8,859 bases of DNA from contig JACQMA010000144.1 of assembly GCA_016203825.1 (NCBI GenBank), positions 1-8,859 of the forward strand, in the 5' to 3' direction. Below are positions 1-6,568 of the stretch, piece after piece. The number at the start of each line of letters is the position of its first letter. The first letter of the stretch is position 1. Source of the stretch: Deltaproteobacteria bacterium. Lineage in GTDB: Bacteria; UBA10199; 2-02-FULL-44-16. The position numbers and the translations under genes were made by a program. Under the pieces are notes generated by a model. That model did no database searches and was not told the DNA's origin. It saw only the letters and a list, made by a program, of their open reading frames with translations.

Positions 1-1525
1 CTGTTCGCGAACCGCCCCTACAGGTTACGATGTCCGCAAGATTTACTTCCGGCCGCCGCACGAGTTCCTCAATTGTACACATGCGCCCCTCGGGGGAACG
101 CGCGCGCGTCGTTTGTGTCCACATGCGAAGCTCTTCGATGGCTTTTCGTTTTTCCTGAAACGATTGCCACCGTTGATCGCCAATGAGTCCCGGCTCTCGA
201 CCAAGCGGCGTCAATCGCTGGTCGGCGTTATCTTCGCGCAGGATCAAACGAAACTCCGCACGCGAGGTAAACATGCGGTAGGGTTCCGTCGTTCCCTTGG
301 TCACGAGGTCGTCGATCAAAACACCGATATAGGCCTGATCGCGCCGAAGGACGATGGCGTCTTCATCGCGCGCGAAACGCGCGGCATTGATCCCGGCCAT
401 CAATCCTTGCGCCGCGGCTTCCTCGTAGCCCGTCGTTCCATTGATCTGACCTGCGAGAAAAAGGCCGGGCATGTGCTTGGTTTCGAGGGATGGAAAAAGT
501 TGCGTCGGAAAAACAAAATCATATTCAACCGCATACCCCGGCTGCAGAATCGTTGCGTTTTCGAGGCCGGGAATCGTTTTCAAGACCTGCTCCTGCACAT
601 CGATGGGGAGCGACGTCGAGAGTCCGTTCACGTAGATGCGAGGCGTATCGAGTCCTTCTGGTTCCAAAAAGAGATGATGGCTCGACCGATCGGCAAATCG
701 AACGATCTTATCTTCAATCGATGGGCAATACCGTGGGCCCGTCGATTGAATCTGGCCCGAATACATCGGCGACTGGTGCAAGTTGTCGCGAATGACTTGA
801 TGGGTCTCATCGGTGGTCGCCGTGAGATAGCAATCGACTTGGGGGAGGGGGTTCTCGACTGTTTCAAATGAAAAGGTTGGGCGCGGATCTTCGCCCGGCT
901 GACGTTCACACACAGAAAAATCAATGGTCGCGACGTCGAGACGAGGACACGTTCCGGTTTTGAGTCGTCCCATCTCGAAGCCGAGCTCGGCAAGCGATGC
1001 CGAAAGTCCGGTTGCTGCAAAGTCGTGAACACGACCACCAGCAACACGCTTTGGACCAAAGTGCATTTCACCATTCAAAAAGGTCCCGGTCGTAATCACG
1101 ACGGCACGCGCATGGAGTTCGCGACCGTCGGCGAGACGAACACCGTGAACCAAAATTTCTTCCACCATTCCTTCGATGAGCGTAAGATGCTCTTGTGCGA
1201 AAAGAACATCGTGCATCCGTTGCGAATAGAGCTTGGAATCCGACTGACATCGTGTCCCGCGAACGGCGGGACCGCGACTCGCATTCAAACGACGAAATTG
1301 AATCCCCGTGGCGTCGGCGTTCTTTCCCATCTCGCCGCCGAGGGCGTCGATTTCACGAACGAGATGACCCTTCGCCAACCCACCAATGGCGGGGTTGCAA
1401 CTCATGCGGGCGACTGTTTGGAGATTTCCGGTAACGAGAGCGGTGCGTCCACCCATACGTGCTGCTGCGAGTGCTGCTTCGCAGCCAGCATGGCCTGCAC
1501 CAATAACAAGAACGTCGTAGCGCAT
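1..1525 (-). CDS. mnmG: MnmG (GidA), tRNA wobble-uridine modification FAD enzyme, C-terminus cut by window edge
   Basis: MnmG is the FAD-dependent partner of MnmE. The cytoplasmic complex installs an aminomethyl or carboxymethylaminomethyl group on C5 of wobble U34 in a subset of tRNAs. Reading from the ATG at 1525, the frame stays open to base 2 (508 residues). The family is usually about 620-630 residues, so roughly the last 115-120 lie outside. The N-terminus has the FAD dinucleotide-binding motif GAGHAGCE (residues 9-16), then the family signature [12 protein letters not shown] (42-53). [11 protein letters not shown] follows, with Cys267 matching the conserved catalytic cysteine of the family. 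Glycine-rich [18 protein letters not shown] lies further on. No frameshift or internal stop was found when the ends were checked codon by codon. Its start is 92 bases downstream of the mnmE stop, so co-transcription is likely. No good Shine-Dalgarno is visible; an AGAGG at 1544-1540 is too distant and lies in a hairpin arm. Confidence 0.97.
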   Translation of the reverse strand, partial: MRYDVLVIGAGHAGCEAALAAARMGGRTALVTGNLQTVARMSCNPAIGGLAKGHLVREIDALGGEMGKNADATGIQFRRLNASRGPAVRGTRCQSDSKLYSQRMHDVLFAQEHLTLIEGMVEEILVHGVRLADGRELHARAVVITTGTFLNGEMHFGPKRVAGGRVHDFAATGLSASLAELGFEMGRLKTGTCPRLDVATIDFSVCERQPGEDPRPTFSFETVENPLPQVDCYLTATTDETHQVIRDNLHQSPMYSGQIQSTGPRYCPSIEDKIVRFADRSSHHLFLEPEGLDTPRIYVNGLSTSLPIDVQEQVLKTIPGLENATILQPGYAVEYDFVFPTQLFPSLETKHMPGLFLAGQINGTTGYEEAAAQGLMAGINAARFARDEDAIVLRRDQAYIGVLIDDLVTKGTTEPYRMFTSRAEFRLILREDNADQRLTPLGREPGLIGDQRWQSFQEKRKAIEELRMWTQTTRARSPEGRMCTIEELVRRPEVNLADIVTCRGGSRT

Positions 1526-1539
1526 CGTTGGAAAAAGAG

Positions 1540-1591
1540 CCTCTCGCCCCGTTTGTCCATGTTCCACCAGGAACACGGATCAGGCGAGAAG
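1540..1591 (-). promoter_or_regulatory. Long leader hairpin before mnmG, followed by a U-run (possible attenuator)
   Basis: In the minus-strand transcript, bases 1591-1583 pair with 1548-1540: nine pairs including one G-U, with TCTCGCC/GGCGAGA as the perfect core. Inside this, TCCGUGUUCC (1579-1570) pairs with GGAACAUGGA (1565-1556), ten pairs with one G-U, closed by a UGGU loop. Three bases after the helix comes UUUUU (1536-1532), so the shape resembles a weak intrinsic terminator just before the mnmG start. It could instead stabilise the mnmE end of the message or hold a DNA-binding site. The pairing is read directly from the sequence; the function is inferred. Confidence 0.5.
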
Positions 1592-1617
1592 AATGATTCT
1601 CCTATAACATATTGTTT

Positions 1618-3036
1618 TCATTTGCCAATACAAAACTGGGAGAAAACACGATCGAGGAGATCTTCGTTCGTTACCGCTCCGGTAATTTTTCCCAGCACAT
1701 CTTGAGACCTCTTCAAGAAGTGGGCCACACACTCAATGGGATCACGACGAGCGATGGCGTCGGACGCTTTTTGAAGTTCGGCTGTTGACTCATCAAGCGC
1801 CTCTTTGTGCCGTATATTCGTGATAACGGCGGTTGACCCTTCCGTTGGAACGATCGCGGTTTTCTCTCGTAACGTTGAAAAAAGAGTCTCCATCCCATCA
1901 CCCGTCCGTGCTGAAATTCGAATACCAGAAAGCACCTGGTGCTTTCTGGTAAGATCACTCTTGTTGAAGCAAACGATCCTAGGATGGGTGGCGGTTTCAG
2001 TAAGGAGTTTGTCGTCTTCAGAAGAGAGGATTTCCGAGCCATCAAGGACAACGAGGAGGAGGTCGGCGTTTGCCATCGCCTGCCGCGTGCGCTCGATGCC
2101 GATGCGTTCGATATCGTGCTCTCCCTCGCGCAGCCCCGCAGTATCGGCGAGATGGTAGGATTGCCCCTCGATCATGACCGTGACTTCAACGATGTCGCGC
2201 GTGGTTCCGGGAGTCGAGTGGACAATCGCCCGCTCGCTTCCGGCGAGTCGATTGAGCAGGCTCGATTTTCCGACGTTGGGTCGACCGACAATTGCAACGC
2301 GAATACCATCACGGATGAGTCGACCGCGCGAGAACGTCGCCGCGAGGTTTTCGATGCGCTCTCGAAGAGCGGCAAGATGAGGAACAATGCCCTCGCGCTC
2401 GATCATCGCAATGCCTTCTTCGGGAAAATCGAGGGTTGCTTCGACGAATGTACGAAGTTGGAGAATCTCGTCGTGCAACATTTTCACTTCATGAGAAAGT
2501 CGGCCAGCGAGTTGGTCTTCTGCGGCGCGGACCGCTTGGTCACTTGTTGCATGAATGAGATCGGCAACGGCCTCGGCCTGGGCAAGATCGAGCTTGCCCG
2601 CGAGGAATGCCCGCTGCGTAAATTCGCCCGGTTCTGCGAGTCGCGCCCCGGCGACAAGACACGCTTCCACAATTTTTCGAAGGATGACCGGCGACCCATG
2701 AGCCGAAATCTCGACGACGTCGTCGCCGGTGTATGAGCGTGGCGCCTGCATCCACACGACCATGGCATGGTCAATGGTGCAATAAACACCGTTGCGCCTT
2801 CTTGCTTGTCCCTCGCGAGTGACTATAGAATTAGTCACTCGCTCGGAACAATCAAGCGGCGCGTATATCTCTCCCAAATACAACCGATGTGACTCAAATT
2901 TCGCTGGTGCAATTTTCCCGCGCCACACCGCCGCCAAAATATCACGCGACTTGGATCCTGAAATGCGCACGACTCCAATCCCACCGTGCCCCGGTGGGGT
3001 CGCGATGGCGCAGATCGTGTCACGGTTGGTGAGCAT
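1618..3036 (-). CDS. mnmE: MnmE (TrmE), tRNA modification GTPase
   Basis: MnmE is the potassium-activated GTPase that works with MnmG on U34 of tRNAs. The start at 3036 gives 472 residues beginning MLTNRDTICAIATPPG, which aligns with the family N-terminus. A longer frame to 3123 would only add sequence overlapping the upstream gene. The N-terminal domain has the folate-binding TPPGxG start, PRSYTGDD, HGSPVIL and PGEFTQRAFLAGKLDLAQAEA. The G domain is intact: GRPNVGKSS (251-259), GTTRD (277-281), DTAG (298-301) and NKSD (358-361). The protein ends in FCIGK, with catalytic Cys469 four residues from the end, as expected. Oddities: residues about 59-87 form a loop much longer than in E. coli MnmE and contain an inverted repeat, and a second palindrome lies just after NKSD. 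The start codon lies 17 bases inside the transporter gene, and no strong Shine-Dalgarno is seen, so translation is probably coupled. Confidence 0.97.
   Translation of the reverse strand: MLTNRDTICAIATPPGHGGIGVVRISGSKSRDILAAVWRGKIAPAKFESHRLYLGEIYAPLDCSERVTNSIVTREGQARRRNGVYCTIDHAMVVWMQAPRSYTGDDVVEISAHGSPVILRKIVEACLVAGARLAEPGEFTQRAFLAGKLDLAQAEAVADLIHATSDQAVRAAEDQLAGRLSHEVKMLHDEILQLRTFVEATLDFPEEGIAMIEREGIVPHLAALRERIENLAATFSRGRLIRDGIRVAIVGRPNVGKSSLLNRLAGSERAIVHSTPGTTRDIVEVTVMIEGQSYHLADTAGLREGEHDIERIGIERTRQAMANADLLLVVLDGSEILSSEDDKLLTETATHPRIVCFNKSDLTRKHQVLSGIRISARTGDGMETLFSTLREKTAIVPTEGSTAVITNIRHKEALDESTAELQKASDAIARRDPIECVAHFLKRSQDVLGKITGAVTNEDLLDRVFSQFCIGK
1923..1951. repeat. 29-base near-perfect palindrome inside the mnmE G domain
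   Basis: TACCAGAAAGCACC (1923-1936) is the exact reverse complement of GGTGCTTTCTGGTA (1938-1951), with a single central T at 1937. The arms are 14 bases with no mismatch. On the coding strand it encodes LTRKHQVLSG between the G4 motif NKSD and the G5-like SARTG. Arms this long with almost no loop are not expected by chance in a window of this size. I saw no second copy in the window. Confidence 0.9.
2776..2862 (-). repeat. Apparent in-frame palindromic insertion in mnmE (inverted repeat 2815-2842)
   Basis: GCGAGTGACTA (2815-2825) and TAGTCACTCGC (2832-2842) are perfect 11-base inverted repeats around a 6-base spacer. They encode RVTNSIVTR, part of an extended loop of about 29 residues (59-87) between LYLGEIY and the conserved IDHAMVVWMQAPRSYTG. 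In E. coli MnmE, recalled from memory, the equivalent loop is only about five residues. The repeat half is AT-richer than the flanks, and the rest encodes a basic stretch, GQARRRNGVYCT. The limits of the insertion are approximate. The inverted repeat is seen directly; calling it an insertion rests on family comparison. Confidence 0.6.
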
Positions 3037-5452
3037 GAGCGCGTCGCCGATCGAGCATCTGGAGGAATGCCGGGAAAAACACGAGGGTGGTGAAGAGACA
3101 CGCCACGAGTCCGACGACGGCAAGACCGCCGACAGTTTTGAGTCCCGAGTGATTCACGAAGAGAAGCCCCAAGAAACCAAAAATGTTCGTGAACGAAGAC
3201 AGGAGTGCCGCGCCACCCGTCGAAAACCACGCGCCGAGGAGATCGCGACGGCCGTGTTCCACATGTCGATGATAGAGGTGAACCGCATTATCGATGCTCG
3301 TCCCAACGGCCGTTGGCAGCACCACCATGTTGTAAAAATTAAGCTTCATCCCGAAGAGGACCATGAAGCCTAAGCTGATCACGACCCCCAGGACCACGGG
3401 AAGGACAACGGTTGCCGCCGTGCGAACATTTCGAAAATCGAGAAAAACAATGACAAACACGCAGAGGAACGCGAGTGCTACGGCCCGCTTTCCATCACGC
3501 ACCATCGTTTGTAAGACATTGGCAAAAACAATGGCGTCACTTGACGGCGTGAATGTTCCCGCCTCGGTGTCGAGCGTTCCGACTTCGCGGGAGAAACGAA
3601 TCGCATTTCGCCCATCATCGAGTTCCATTTTTGGCAGCGGGTTAATGTAGGCGACCTGTTCCGCAGGATCCATCGCTTCGCCCCAGAAAATTTTTCTGAC
3701 GTCATCCGGGATTTCTCCCTCCCCAGAAACCGGGGTCGTCTCGCGAATCATTTTACGGGCGCGCTGCAAGTCCTTGCGCCGCTCTCCCTTCACCATCGTG
3801 AGCGCCTTGTCATTGAGCAGCCTCCGAATCTCGCGAAGGATCTCCAGTTTCTCTTCCTGATCGCTCGGAACGAGATCAAAATACGATTTTACCGCCGAAA
3901 TCGTCGTGTCGGGTGACTGTTTTTTCTTCTGGATCACATCGTGGATCGCGTCGGCCTCTTCGCGGTTATGAATGATGACCGATGCGGGGCTGTTGACGCT
4001 TGCCGTCGTGAGGCGCTGTTTTTCGCGAGCAAGTTGTGCCTCGGGGATCATGGCCTTGAGGGTTGAAAACCTCCACTCAAACTCAAGCCGCGGAAAAAGA
4101 ATGATCGCTGCCACGATGATAATACCCATGGCCGTGAGCATCGGGCGCGCCCATGGAAATGCCCGCGCATGCGGCCGATGAAACATTTCGAGACCAATCG
4201 GGCGATGAAGGGCCAAGAGCTTGAGCTTTTCAGCAGCAACGAGCAACGACGGAAGAAAAAGCATGTAGCAAAGATAATTCACGACGAGGCCAACGCCGGC
4301 AATAAACCCGAATTCAGAAAAACCCTTAAAGTCATTGATGGTCAGGACAAAAAACGTTGCGGCCACGGTCATCACCGATGTGAGTGCCGATGCCCCGGTA
4401 TGCTGAAGGATGTGAAAGAGGGCCTTCTCAACCGACGCACCCCTTCGCCGCTCTTCGAGATAGCGCGTAAAAAGGTGAATCCCCACCTCGACGCCCAACC
4501 CCCCCAAGATGGCAAAGAGGAACGAGGTCACCAGGTTCAAATCATGAATGACCATTGCCGTGATGCCAAACGAGATGAGGATTCCCAGTCCCACGGGGAG
4601 CATCAGGATAATCACAGCGGCAACGCGGCGCAGATACAGGAAAAGAACAACGGCAATCCCGATGGCCGAAATGATTCCCGCACGAATCAAGTCGTGGATG
4701 AGCGTATGATACTCTTCGACACGCGTGCGCACCGGGCCTGAGTAGTACACCTGCAGCGTGGAGTCTCCGTGTTCAGCACGAAACGCCTCCACTTCCTCTC
4801 GAACGTGATGATAAAACCCCTTCAGCGCCGAAAGCCCCTCGTCGCGCGTCGCCGATTTAACGTAGATCGAATAGACGCGTTCGTCTTCCGAGGTATGATA
4901 ACGACTCACAACACCGGTCGTGTATTTGCTTCGGTATTTTTCTTCCAAATCATCAAACGACAAGGGCTCGTCTTTCGTGTCCCCGCCGAAATCGATGTAG
5001 AGACTCCCCAATTTTTCGCGCTGGATACGACGATTCAAGCGATCGCGAACCGTCTCCAGATCCTCGCGATCCAAAAAGAGGAGTTTGTGACGGTTAAAGA
5101 AATGATATCCGGGCTTTTCAAAATCGACCTCTCCGACCGTCGGATCTTTCTTGAGCCTTCCCGTGAGGGCGAGGAGGGCGGCGCGACCTTTGTCCGGAGT
5201 GTCCGCTTCGAGGACAATAATAAGGCTTGCCGCCACGCGAAATTTTTCGCGCAGTTTTTTGAGTTCCCGAACGCTGGGTGAATCGTCGGGGAGGAGATTC
5301 GCCATGTCCGTATCGATGTGGCTGTAGAGCTGCTTCGCTTGTGGGTACGCCAGCGCGCCCAAGCCAATCCCAACGAGCAGCACGAGCGGGTACCAGCGCA
5401 TGGTCGCATGGACGACGGCACGAATGAGTGGGGCGCGGGCGTAGCTTCGCAT
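3020..5452 (-). CDS. RND-superfamily exporter with two MMPL-type halves, substrate unknown
   Basis: This is an 810-residue inner-membrane protein with the duplicated RND layout of the MMPL-like exporter group (COG1033 type), which includes the hopanoid-associated HpnN. Half one: TM1 at about 20-36, a large soluble loop (about 40-250), then a bundle of five hydrophobic segments (about 253-405) including GLGVEVGIHLFTRYLEE (318-334). Half two: TM7 at about 437-454, a second soluble loop (about 455-650), and a bundle (about 655-798) including VGTSIDNAVHLYHRH (716-730). Motifs with GIHL/AVHL followed by R are typical of this family's TM4/TM10. Half one has Glu322 where half two has Asp721. An in-frame TAG five codons upstream fixes 5452 as the first possible ATG; Met18 (5401) is an alternative just before TM1. 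The stop overlaps the mnmE start by 17 bases, so the genes are probably one transcript. Substrate cannot be read from sequence; related exporters often handle lipids or other hydrophobic molecules. Confidence 0.9.
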   Translation of the reverse strand: MRSYARAPLIRAVVHATMRWYPLVLLVGIGLGALAYPQAKQLYSHIDTDMANLLPDDSPSVRELKKLREKFRVAASLIIVLEADTPDKGRAALLALTGRLKKDPTVGEVDFEKPGYHFFNRHKLLFLDREDLETVRDRLNRRIQREKLGSLYIDFGGDTKDEPLSFDDLEEKYRSKYTTGVVSRYHTSEDERVYSIYVKSATRDEGLSALKGFYHHVREEVEAFRAEHGDSTLQVYYSGPVRTRVEEYHTLIHDLIRAGIISAIGIAVVLFLYLRRVAAVIILMLPVGLGILISFGITAMVIHDLNLVTSFLFAILGGLGVEVGIHLFTRYLEERRRGASVEKALFHILQHTGASALTSVMTVAATFFVLTINDFKGFSEFGFIAGVGLVVNYLCYMLFLPSLLVAAEKLKLLALHRPIGLEMFHRPHARAFPWARPMLTAMGIIIVAAIILFPRLEFEWRFSTLKAMIPEAQLAREKQRLTTASVNSPASVIIHNREEADAIHDVIQKKKQSPDTTISAVKSYFDLVPSDQEEKLEILREIRRLLNDKALTMVKGERRKDLQRARKMIRETTPVSGEGEIPDDVRKIFWGEAMDPAEQVAYINPLPKMELDDGRNAIRFSREVGTLDTEAGTFTPSSDAIVFANVLQTMVRDGKRAVALAFLCVFVIVFLDFRNVRTAATVVLPVVLGVVISLGFMVLFGMKLNFYNMVVLPTAVGTSIDNAVHLYHRHVEHGRRDLLGAWFSTGGAALLSSFTNIFGFLGLLFVNHSGLKTVGGLAVVGLVACLFTTLVFFPAFLQMLDRRRAHAHQP

Positions 5453-5484
5453 GGAAACCGACGCCTAGCGGCTTTCCGAACGGC

Positions 5485-5511
5485 TTGCAATCGGGATTGA
5501 GACGGTATACT
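5485..5511 (+). promoter_or_regulatory. Candidate sigma70-type promoter for the gapA operon
   Basis: TTGCAA (5485-5490) and TATACT (5506-5511) resemble -35 and -10 boxes but are separated by 15 bases, shorter than the preferred 17. Transcription would start near 5517-5519, about 50 bases before gapA. The -10 overlaps a self-complementary GTATAC (5505-5510), so initiation toward the minus-strand transporter is conceivable. No matching -35 is seen on that strand. Confidence 0.4.
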
Positions 5512-5547
5512 CCCGCCTCCGCTCAAGCTCCGGCGGGCAATCCCGCC
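5492..5547 (+). promoter_or_regulatory. Competing pairing segments in the gapA leader (possible antiterminator)
   Basis: CGGGATTG (5492-5499) is complementary to CAATCCCG (5538-5545), and CCCGCC (5512-5517) is complementary to GGCGGG (5532-5537). The two helices would be nested and contiguous on the 3' side. Forming them uses the bases of the downstream terminator-like hairpin, so the two folds exclude each other. The left segments would be transcribed only if initiation lies upstream of about 5490, which conflicts with the best promoter candidate. Confidence 0.3.
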
Positions 5548-5556
5548 TGTTTTTTT
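5532..5556 (+). terminator. Intrinsic-terminator-like hairpin in the gapA leader
   Basis: GGCGGG (5532-5537), loop CAAT and CCCGCC (5542-5547) form a perfect six-pair GC stem followed by TGTTTTTTT (5548-5556). It sits directly before the Shine-Dalgarno of gapA. The gene to the left runs the other way, so this cannot be the terminator of an upstream plus-strand gene within the window. It would act on gapA leader transcripts (attenuation) or block antisense read-through. Confidence 0.6.
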
Positions 5557-5562
5557 AGGAGG
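5557..5562 (+). promoter_or_regulatory. Shine-Dalgarno of gapA
   Basis: AGGAGG ends four bases before the ATG at 5567. It matches the anti-SD well but at short spacing, and lies next to the T-run of the hairpin. It supports the 5567 start. Confidence 0.8.
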
Positions 5563-5566
5563 GTTT

Positions 5567-6568
5567 ATGACAACAACCATTGGGATCAACGGTTTTGGGC
5601 GTATCGGGCGTCTCGCCCTGCGCGTCATGGCAAAAAACCCCAACACTACCTGTGTGGGAATCAACGACATCGTTCCCGCCACAACGATGGCCCATCTTTT
5701 CAAGTATGACTCCGTTCATGGTCGTTACCCCGGAACCGTCACCGCTACGGAAAACAGTCTCGTGATTGATGGTCGAACCATCTCCGTGACATCCGAAAAA
5801 GACCCGACGGCACTGCCGTGGGGGAAGCTCGGAGCAACTGTCGTCCTTGAGTGCACGGGGAGATTCACCGATCGCGCGGCGGCAGAAAAGCACCTCGCGG
5901 CAGGCGCGAAAAAGGTCATCATCTCGGCGCCGGCCAAGGAAAAGGATGTCCCGACGTTCGTGATCGGCGTGAACGAAACAACGTATGACGCCACGAAACA
6001 TCATGTCGTCTCGAATGCCAGTTGCACGACCAATTGCTTGGCGCCGATGGCGAAAGTCCTTCACGAAACTTTCGGGATCGAGCGCGGGTTCATGACGACG
6101 ATTCACTCGTACACCAATGACCAGGTCGTGGTTGACGCCCCCCATAAAGACCTTCGTCGAGCGCGTGCCGCGGCGCTTTCGCAGATCCCAACGACAACCG
6201 GTGCGGCCAAAGCGGTCGGTCTTGTCCTGCCGGAGCTTGCGGGAAAGCTCGATGGCATGTCGATCCGTGTCCCAACGCCCAATGTGTCCTGCGTCGACCT
6301 TGTGGCGGTCTTGAAGCGCGCGACAACAGCTGAAGAGATTAATGCTGCGCTCAAGCGCGCCGCGGAAGGGTCGCTCAAGGGGATTCTCGCGTACTGCGAA
6401 GAGGAGTTGGTCTCGGCCGATTTTCTTGGCGACGCACATTCAGCAACAATCGATGCGCCATCGACGCGCACCAATGGCAACCTCGCCAAAGTCATTGCCT
6501 GGTACGATAACGAAATTGGTTTTTGCCATCGTCTCGTGCAGTTGGCGGAACGTCTTGGATCCCGATGA
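5567..6568 (+). CDS. gapA: Glyceraldehyde-3-phosphate dehydrogenase, type I
   Basis: This cytoplasmic enzyme of glycolysis and gluconeogenesis converts glyceraldehyde-3-phosphate, NAD(P)+ and phosphate to 1,3-bisphosphoglycerate. The 333-residue length is normal for the family. The N-terminus has the dinucleotide motif [10 protein letters not shown] (6-15) and Asp34 in GIND, which usually favours NAD over NADP. The active site is SNASCTTNC with nucleophile Cys153, and the general base is His180 in [21 protein letters not shown] (192-203) and WYDNEIGF (312-319) are intact. One detail: the pair before HKDLRR is Ala191-Pro192. Classic NAD enzymes often have Leu-Pro there and NADP-using plastid enzymes Ala-Ser, so cofactor preference is probably NAD but not certain. 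The start is set by the family N-terminus and the AGGAGG upstream. The stop overlaps the pgk start as ATGA. It is the first gene of the operon. Confidence 0.98.
   Translation: MTTTIGINGFGRIGRLALRVMAKNPNTTCVGINDIVPATTMAHLFKYDSVHGRYPGTVTATENSLVIDGRTISVTSEKDPTALPWGKLGATVVLECTGRFTDRAAAEKHLAAGAKKVIISAPAKEKDVPTFVIGVNETTYDATKHHVVSNASCTTNCLAPMAKVLHETFGIERGFMTTIHSYTNDQVVVDAPHKDLRRARAAALSQIPTTTGAAKAVGLVLPELAGKLDGMSIRVPTPNVSCVDLVAVLKRATTAEEINAALKRAAEGSLKGILAYCEEELVSADFLGDAHSATIDAPSTRTNGNLAKVIAWYDNEIGFCHRLVQLAERLGSR

Noticed and set aside
113..871. Long plus-strand open frames opposite mnmG, mnmE and the exporter (for example 113-871, 1025-1705, 1939-2736)
   Set aside because: They are antisense shadows of well-conserved genes, with no recognisable domains and no ribosome sites.
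3036..3123. A 501-residue version of MnmE starting at 3123
   Set aside because: The extra 29 residues do not resemble the MnmE N-terminus and are simply the exporter gene read in another frame. The family start is MLTNRDTICAIATPPG at 3036.
3255..3262. A second TGTTCCAC parS-like half-site in the exporter gene
   Set aside because: Only one half matches; the other half (ATGTCGAT) does not, and it falls in coding sequence.
3684..3698. Short inverted repeat CAGAAAA/TTTTCTG in the exporter gene
   Set aside because: Seven-base AT-rich arms inside coding sequence are expected by chance.
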